Below, piece by piece: positions 58,401 to 64,000 of a stretch of 64,000 bases of DNA. The notes beneath the pieces were generated by a model, which was not told the DNA's origin, searched no databases, and saw nothing but the letters and a program-made list of their open reading frames with translations. Numbering within the stretch: the stretch's first letter is position 1; every line of letters starts with the position of its first letter. Source of the stretch: Colias croceus (taxonomy: Eukaryota > Arthropoda > Insecta > Lepidoptera > Pieridae). Location of the stretch: positions 7,948,501-8,012,500 of the forward strand of contig NC_059556.1 in assembly GCF_905220415.1 (NCBI RefSeq), written 5' to 3'. Made by a program: the position numbers and the translations under genes.

Positions 58401-58938
58401 GATACATACAGTAAACTTCATAGTATAGAAAAAAGTTTGTATGTGTTGGTAATATTTTCGATGTGTGAAAACCACGTCACCACTTTGTCAAGCACAAGCC
58501 TGTCAAACTATTTTCTTTTTCATCCTAAAACAAAAAGGTATTCTATGCTCGTATAATAATAATTTTAATTTATTTTTGCATATTTTGTGTTTTTAAGTTT
58601 AATTTAATTTATCGTTTTAAATATAATTAAGTAGGTATACCTAAATACAAGTATTGTTAATTCTGGTTTAAAATAATTACTTTAATAATTATTTTAATTA
58701 AAATAATTTGCGCCTGTAATCACTACATATATTAGCAACATAATAAATTTTCTAGTGTATCAATTTTTTTTTCTACGAATTTATTTAGGTAGCTCAGTCG
58801 GCCGCGAAAATCCCAATATTTTAAATATTTTTTTTAAAAATCGTGTTTTTAAAATAAAACTCTGGGTGTTCTACTCGTGTAAAGAGAAGCTCCAAAGGAT
58901 GTCACTTTTTTGCGCCTAAAAGTAAAAACATAATATAA
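55414..58938. other. AT-rich intergenic stretch
   Basis: One probable interspersed repeat at 56340. The 97-codon ORF at 58263-58556 has no recognisable domain, and nothing else is evident. Confidence 0.45.
56340..56480. repeat. Probable lepidopteran interspersed repeat
   Basis: GTAACCGACTTCTTTGGGCG, TTTTGACCCACTTTAAACGG and CAAACTTTGTAGATTTATTG match, from memory, a repeat seen in many Lepidoptera. Only one copy is in the window, so its limits are not defined. Confidence 0.4.
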
Positions 58939-60620
58939 TCTATACTTTATACATATATAATAAAAAAATCTGTAGAAGGGTCAATTCTGTACATTGAAAA
59001 TATCGAAAAAGTAAATAGCAGGGGGTGTTACTGGATCGATACCAAACCCAAATATGTAAGTAAAAAAATTTTTGTCTGTCCGTCTGTCTGTCTGTCTGTA
59101 TGCTGACATCACGTGAAAACTAACAGTTCGATTTCGATGAAACTTGGCATAATAATTATACTTTATTATCCTGGGCATACAATATATACTTTTAGATACT
59201 TTTTATCCTGGAACTAGCGGCCCGTCCCGGCTTCGCACGGGCATTAAACATTACATTTAGATTTGTTAATTTTACTAAACGAATTATTATCAAGCGTAAA
59301 TTCCGCACACGTCCATGCGGCAAGTTTATTTCGTGATCTTAACCCCCCTCCCGTACCCCTGCCCGAGTGACGCTTACAACGCATAGCTAGCCGAATACAG
59401 TTTATTTTTTAATTTTTTTTTAACTCGTGATATCTTTTGATTGGATTGTCAGAATCGAATAATTCAAAAAGTAATATAAAGATATTGAAGCAGTCTTAAA
59501 TAATACATCGTTTATTTTGATAAGGGTTAAGGGCCCTTAGTAGGTGAACACGGCAAAATGGACTGTTTTCTATGAGCTATAATTGAAAATATTGAAGGTT
59601 TTTCGCACTGGAATTTCTAATATGTATTACAGAACGTATGTGTGATGGGATGACTGTTTCCAAAACACGATTGGAAAAATTTTGCTAGATAAAAAAAAAT
59701 CCTGAAGTAATCTCTAAAATATCATATAAATGCTCATTACAACCGTATTTTACGATAATAATTCGTATAAAATCACAAATACATAGGTATTTACCTTGTC
59801 GATTTCGTGACTGTTTTAGATTTTGAAAATACTAAATATTTTCATTCACTTTTTGATAAAAATGTGAATGGCGCTTACGATTTTTAGTTTCGAGCACGTT
59901 GATTCCATACTAAACGCGGACCCCCTCACCGCTTACCTCAGGCCCGAATAGCTGAATTTTCGCTGACCGCCTAACCCCCCTTAATACCAAGGTACAAATA
60001 AAGAGCTTTTTGTAGCGGTGGTATTTTAATTTCTTTTTTTCAATAAAAAAACGCTTATTGTGACATGACTGTAATAGTTAGAGATATGCTGCCGCTGATT
60101 TTTTGTAGATAATGGTGTGTTCTAAAAAAATGTAGTATATCATTTTGTTCTATCATCAATAGTTTTCGCAGCGCACGCGATGTAAGGTAGTTTTTTGATA
60201 TTTTTTTCACACCTTGGATTACGTTATCGTAATTTTAGTAAGGATACCTATTTTTTTTGAAAATGAAATATAGCCTATGTCACTCAGAAATGATGTAGCT
60301 TTCCAACAGTGAAAGAATTTTTCAAATCTGCCAAGTAGTTTCGGAGCCTATTCAATTCATACAAACAAACAAACAAAAAATCAAACCTTTCCTCTTTATA
60401 ATATTTGTATAGATAACACGTGGAAAAAAATAATCTTAATTTTTCAGTTTTATCCATATTCCATAGACGTTGTTCTGTAGAACCGTGAACACACGTTGCG
60501 TTACCCGCAGTGGATTCTTTTTTTTATAAGATGTCATTGTCAGAGTAACTCAAAATGGAGAAATAAACCATCCACGCGAAGACCGACATCCGCGCGGATG
60601 GAGACGCGGGTGGAAGCTAG
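58939..60620 (+). mobile_element. Outer Helitron-like element, interrupted by a second one
   Basis: The left part 58939-59213 starts TCTATACTTTATACATATAT and has CTGTCCGTCTGTCTGTCTGT. The right part 60414-60620 ends with a CGCGCGGATGGAGACGCGGG region and TGGAAGCTAG, followed by T. Removing the inner element joins CTGGAA to TAACACG and restores an element of about 482 bp. Confidence 0.7.
59214..60413 (-). mobile_element. Inner 1.2-kb Helitron-like element
   Basis: On the minus strand it starts TCTATACAAATATTATAAAG. It carries GTTTGTTTGTTTGTATGAAT and TTTTTCAAATCTGCC-type blocks near the 5' end, and finishes CCCGTGCGAAGCCGGGACGG and GCCGCTAG, with the hairpin just inside the end. It lies between A and T, as Helitrons do. 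The interior is AT-rich with no ORF. Confidence 0.7.
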
Positions 60621-60751
60621 TCAGAAATATTACAATACAATTGGCAAAAAATACGCACGCACTATATTATTATTTGCGAAAAAAATGTACCCTGATTTTT
60701 ACAGCTACATTTTTTTTCTACAAAGCCTAGATGTTGAGATATTATTGAAGA

Positions 60752-60976
60752 CTAGATTTTCGCCCGCGGCTTCGCCCGCGTTTGCAAAGGAAAACCCGCA
60801 TAGTTCCCGTTCCCGTGGGATTTTCGGGATAAAAATCCTATGTGTTAATCTAAGTTACCCTCTATATGTGTGCTAAATTTCATTGTAATCGGTTCAGTAG
60901 TTTTTACGTGAAAGAGTAACAAACATCCATACATCCATACAAACTTTCGCATTTATAATACCTATTACTAGTAGGA
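60752..60976 (-). mobile_element. Helitron-like repeat, family B, full length
   Basis: Near match to the copy at 20901-21125, including CATCCATACATCCATAC. The start region TCCTACTAGTAATAGGTATT carries a small insertion. Confidence 0.8.
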
Positions 60977-61099
60977 TATAAGTGTTGTAGAGAAATTTCC
61001 TTAAAACGCATTGCTATTCTGCACATACACTTACGATTGCCCAAAGTTTGCTGCAAAAATAAAGTAAATAAGAAACATTATACTCCTAAATAAAAAGAA

Positions 61100-61949
61100 A
61101 TGCGTTTGTCAATATGAATGAATGGTACACTCACACAACTACACACTATTCACACAAATTCACGCGCGGCTTCGGCGGGAATTGTGCAACAGAGACAACA
61201 ATATTCGAGCGTATTTTGCCTTCACTTCGAATTGCAGTTGGCAGCGGCCTCCGCCGGACTCTTAACGAAACGATTTTACATCTAAAGCAATCATTTTTAT
61301 TGCTCGTATTGAGTCTAAACAAAGGTTCTCACTCGGCCCTAAACGCTAATAAACCCAAAAAGCACCTTCGATTGCACAAACTACCTTATGGCAAAACCGC
61401 GAACGTAAAACCGACGTACTAAACTTAACCATTACCGAATTACTACAAATAAAGCACACGCGTAAATTCTATCACGGTATCAAATGGCCCGGTCCTAAAC
61501 TCGCATTAAAACAAGATTAACGTTAGCGTGAACAAAGAGTCGTTAAAGTCATAGATATCGCGGTAACAGGTACACAGCCGAAAGCTCAGAGCAAAGTGAA
61601 CGCGCCGGTTCCAACAACCCCGTGCACTCGATATCTCCATTCTTACGTCACCTCACCCCATACGAATACGCTCCTCTCATTGGTCCATTCACTTTGCCGC
61701 GCTTTCTGCCACCAAATTAAAACCCCAATACGTTCATGCTATCCCTCTCGCAAAGGGATTAATTCCTGAAAACAGACCGAGAACACCTATATCTATCAAT
61801 GCTGTTATGACTGTGATGTAACCAGCTCGAAATGAGAAGGGAGACCTTTTCGCTGCGCGTGCGAAAGGGACGGCAATAGCCGTGTCACATTTGATTGTAG
61901 TGGTAGAGTGCGAAGGGAACGTGCTACCGTGCGTTCAACTATTTATAAT
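61100..61949. other. CpG-rich upstream region of the right-end gene
   Basis: Base composition rises well above that of the window, with many CG dinucleotides. An ORF at 61114-61422 is open but low in complexity of evidence and looks like a by-product of GC content. I see no recognisable gene, and read the stretch as proximal regulatory sequence. Confidence 0.4.
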
Positions 61950-62615
61950 CAAATAGGGTGCAGCAGTGTGAGCGTATGTTTACGTTATGCACCACGCACA
62001 CAGGCACGCGCGCGTCGAGCGAGGCAATGATGTGCACAAAGTATTATCCCTTATTACACGATCCGCTTCCGCGCTGGCTGCACGTACAATAGTTGTCAGT
62101 CGACCTCTTTTGTAGAGCGGTGTGCGAAGTTTCAGTTTGTTTACGAAAAGCCGAGCGATGCATAGTGCGTTAGTTAGCGCGATTGTGTCATCGACCGAGC
62201 GTCGGTTATCGCTAAATTGCGAGTGATTCACGGACAATGCTCGCTGTGGAGTTTTCGCAAAAACTTTTTGTGTATCTGTGAACTTTTGAGGTCGTAACTT
62301 GTGATCTCCTTGCCGCCAAATCGAACTGTGACTGTGTCCAAGTGTTGAGTGAACTTTGTGTGATTTATAAACATTTTTAATATTTTATTTAAGATTGAAA
62401 AAAAAAATTGAACTTTTATATCGCCACAAAGTTTGGAAATATTTCGTCGAAATTAAAGTACAGTTGGCAAAAAAATTTAAACATTATATTGGATGAAAAT
62501 TGAAAACATCACACGAGAGCGAAGTGCATAAAACGCGCACAGCATTTATGTATACAAAACAAACCGCAATCTGTCCACGCTTCTTCCGTCGAAAAAGGCG
62601 TTGTGAGAGACAAAG
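61950..62615 (+). promoter_or_regulatory. Promoter and 5' leader of the right-end gene, with several uORFs
   Basis: CpG-rich sequence contrasts sharply with the AT-rich window. CTATTTATAATC near 61940-61950 is TATA-like, and TCAGT initiator-like pentamers occur near 62096 and 62132, but no single start site can be fixed. Upstream ATGs at about 62158, 62237, 62491 and 62548 open short uORFs of roughly 12-25 codons. The last overlaps the main ATG at 62616 in another frame. Such an arrangement would be expected to restrain translation of the main ORF, which is inference. Confidence 0.5.
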
Positions 62616-62766
62616 ATGGCAATAGCATTCAACTTGCCGAGCGAGAGAGAGGCGACAGAGGAGAACTTTTCACGTTTGAACCGGCTCCTAGCCGAGTTGT
62701 ACGAGGTCCTATGCCACATCTTGGTATCGCGACAACCTGGCCAAGAAGTGCAGGACAATCGCCGAG
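62616..62766 (+). CDS. First coding exon of a gene running off the right edge (partial)
   Basis: The ATG lies in a good context (CAAAGATGG) after a long, CpG-rich leader. The frame runs 50 codons plus one base to a consensus donor, CGCCGAG|GTGAGT (donor at 62767). The encoded N-terminus starts MAIAFNLPSEREATEEN and then forms an amphipathic, Leu-rich segment (FSRLNRLLAELYEVLCHILV) that would suit a helix. I cannot name the protein. If the donor is not used, the same frame continues to a TAA at 62898-62900 and gives 94 residues, with a hydrophobic stretch that would be intron-encoded. No acceptor or second exon is evident before 64000, so the first intron is longer than 1.2 kb. One alternative frame over the last 60 nt also reads plausibly but has no start codon and is stopped upstream. 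Confidence 0.6.
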
Positions 62767-64000
62767 GTGAGTGCCCTCGCGAGCCTAACATACCACCTTA
62801 CCACTTAAGATGCAATTCGACCTACATCGTGAATTTGGTGATGGTAGTAGCCATCCTTAAAGTGTCCCTGGCGTCATCTCTCTTCAATACCGTGAGATAA
62901 GAGAAGAACCTAGATAAGTATTGTTAACGGTGATACTGCAAAGCAGATTTGGACTATTGTTACGTAATTTTAAGTCCAGTATTTGTATTCCAAGAGATGT
63001 TGTGTCAAACTGCACTTAATTTGTAAATGGTGGTCACGAATTAAAATTTACAATCGCGACATTGTTCGTTTTAATTCGTCTTGCAATTAACACACTTTTG
63101 CTTCCGATGAATTTTGCTTTACAAATTTTGAGTGAAGTTCGACAAAACCTCCACAATAATTATTGTACTCAAATAATACGTGCATTTATAATGTTGCATT
63201 ACAACGAGATAACATAATTGTTATAATCGATAAAATGTGTTCATAATATTTTTTTTTACGAAAATGAAATAACTCTAATTTTTGTTTCATCAAAAAATTA
63301 AATTTCTCTGCTGACCGTAGAAAATATAATTTCATTAGTACTGTTAAGTTTTTATCTTTAGTTACATTTCCATTTGATCTCTTATTTTGTTTTAATAATT
63401 TTGCATAGTATAGAAACAGTTAGTTTAATTTATTGTAATAGTAATGAGGCGAGTAGCATTAAAATATTCGTATGATATGAATTTGTTTGAGGATCTCTTA
63501 ATTTTAGTTCCAAATGATCGATAGTCATGAATTATTATTCGTAGATAATTTCGATATACGCCAAATATTAGTGGAATACGCCTCGGCAAATAAAATTCAA
63601 ATGTTCTGTAATTTATCTAAATCTAAATATAAGAAATTGTTACATTACCACTTGTAAATATTTACTGAATTTTGTTAAAATAATATTTTAATCGATTATG
63701 TTCTGTTTTAATAAAGTGTAAAACGAAAAAAAAATGTAAAAATCATAAATAACTTAATGGTGTAGAATTTAATTTTTGAATTGTAAATATTGCATTTAAA
63801 ATTTGTGATTTCTATGTAAGCCTTTCTATACATTTATTATTTCACAAGTATCAATTATAATGTAAGCCGCATGTAATCTTTATAATAACTGGATTGTGTT
63901 TAGTTCCCAGCTGTGGGTTAATATTGTGGAATAAATTTATTATTTTCTAGAAAAATCTTTGATTTTACTCCACTCTTCCTATAGTCGCCCCTTTACATTA
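62767..64000 (+). other. First intron of the right-end gene (partial)
   Basis: AT-rich sequence following the GTGAGT donor. No convincing acceptor-exon pair was seen. AATAAA motifs at about 63708 and 63931 may be chance. Confidence 0.4.

Noticed and set aside
58263..58556. 97-codon plus-strand ORF
   Set aside because: No domain, no codon bias shift, no start or splice context beyond chance.
61114..61422. 102-codon ORF in the CpG-rich region
   Set aside because: GC-rich DNA yields long open frames by chance; no domain, and its position fits promoter sequence.
1..64000. CRISPR array, rRNA, intact tRNA gene, or bacterial/viral gene cluster
   Set aside because: No regularly spaced repeats, rRNA-like or complete tRNA-like sequence was found. 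The only virus-like genes are those of the LTR retrotransposon.

Overview
The window looks like part of a moth or butterfly (Lepidoptera) nuclear chromosome. It is strongly AT-rich and mostly non-coding. It carries at least 22 short repeats of the Lep1-like Helitron kind, which start TC, end CTAG after a GC-rich hairpin, and sit between A and T. It also holds tRNA-derived SINE sequence, hAT- and Harbinger-style miniature transposons, truncated LINE tails, and a gypsy-type LTR retrotransposon. No species call is possible from sequence alone. There is no bacterial-style operon structure, CRISPR array or rRNA, and no intact tRNA gene was seen.

Host genes are few. A 429-residue Lys/Pro-rich, Cys-tailed protein of unknown function is encoded without introns at 16770-18059 (-), with a clear splice acceptor just before its ATG. 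Directly downstream on the same strand (16215-16692) lies a second, broken coding stretch that I reconstruct as two overlapping open frames offset by one base. A 76-codon candidate small gene lies at 28097-28327 (-). At the right end, a CpG-rich region (about 61100-62600) leads into a long 5' leader with several upstream ORFs and a first coding exon (62616-62766, +) ending at a GTGAGT donor. That gene continues beyond the window.

The mobile part, left to right: 3.6-7.2 kb is a Helitron cluster. A 568-bp element with roughly 175-bp inverted ends and TAA target duplications lies at 7527-8094. Between 11.2 and 14.6 kb there are two copies of an AACCGACTTC-ended repeat, one containing a palindrome with 127-bp arms, and an hAT miniature element. 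A truncated LINE is at 15.5-15.9 kb, and an array of 18-bp palindromes at 20.37-20.54 kb. At 33.56-39.14 kb a SINE with an 11-bp duplication was split by a 5.2-kb gypsy-type retrotransposon with a 4-bp duplication and two apparently identical 206-bp LTRs. That element has gag, a textbook -1 frameshift signal, a pol frame with a single nonsense codon, and a small myristoylation/transmembrane-type third ORF. At 41.06-43.17 kb there is a 2.1-kb non-coding element with 29-bp inverted ends. A 1.38-kb hAT element with perfect 8-bp duplications is at 47.74-49.12 kb. At 58.94-60.62 kb one Helitron is inserted head-to-tail inside another.

The most interesting items are the third ORF and frameshift module of the retrotransposon, the two nested-insertion loci, the 2.1-kb inverted-repeat element, the 127-bp-arm palindrome, and the hidden frameshifted coding stretch at 16.2-16.7 kb. 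All family assignments rest on motifs and boundaries read by eye; no database search was possible.
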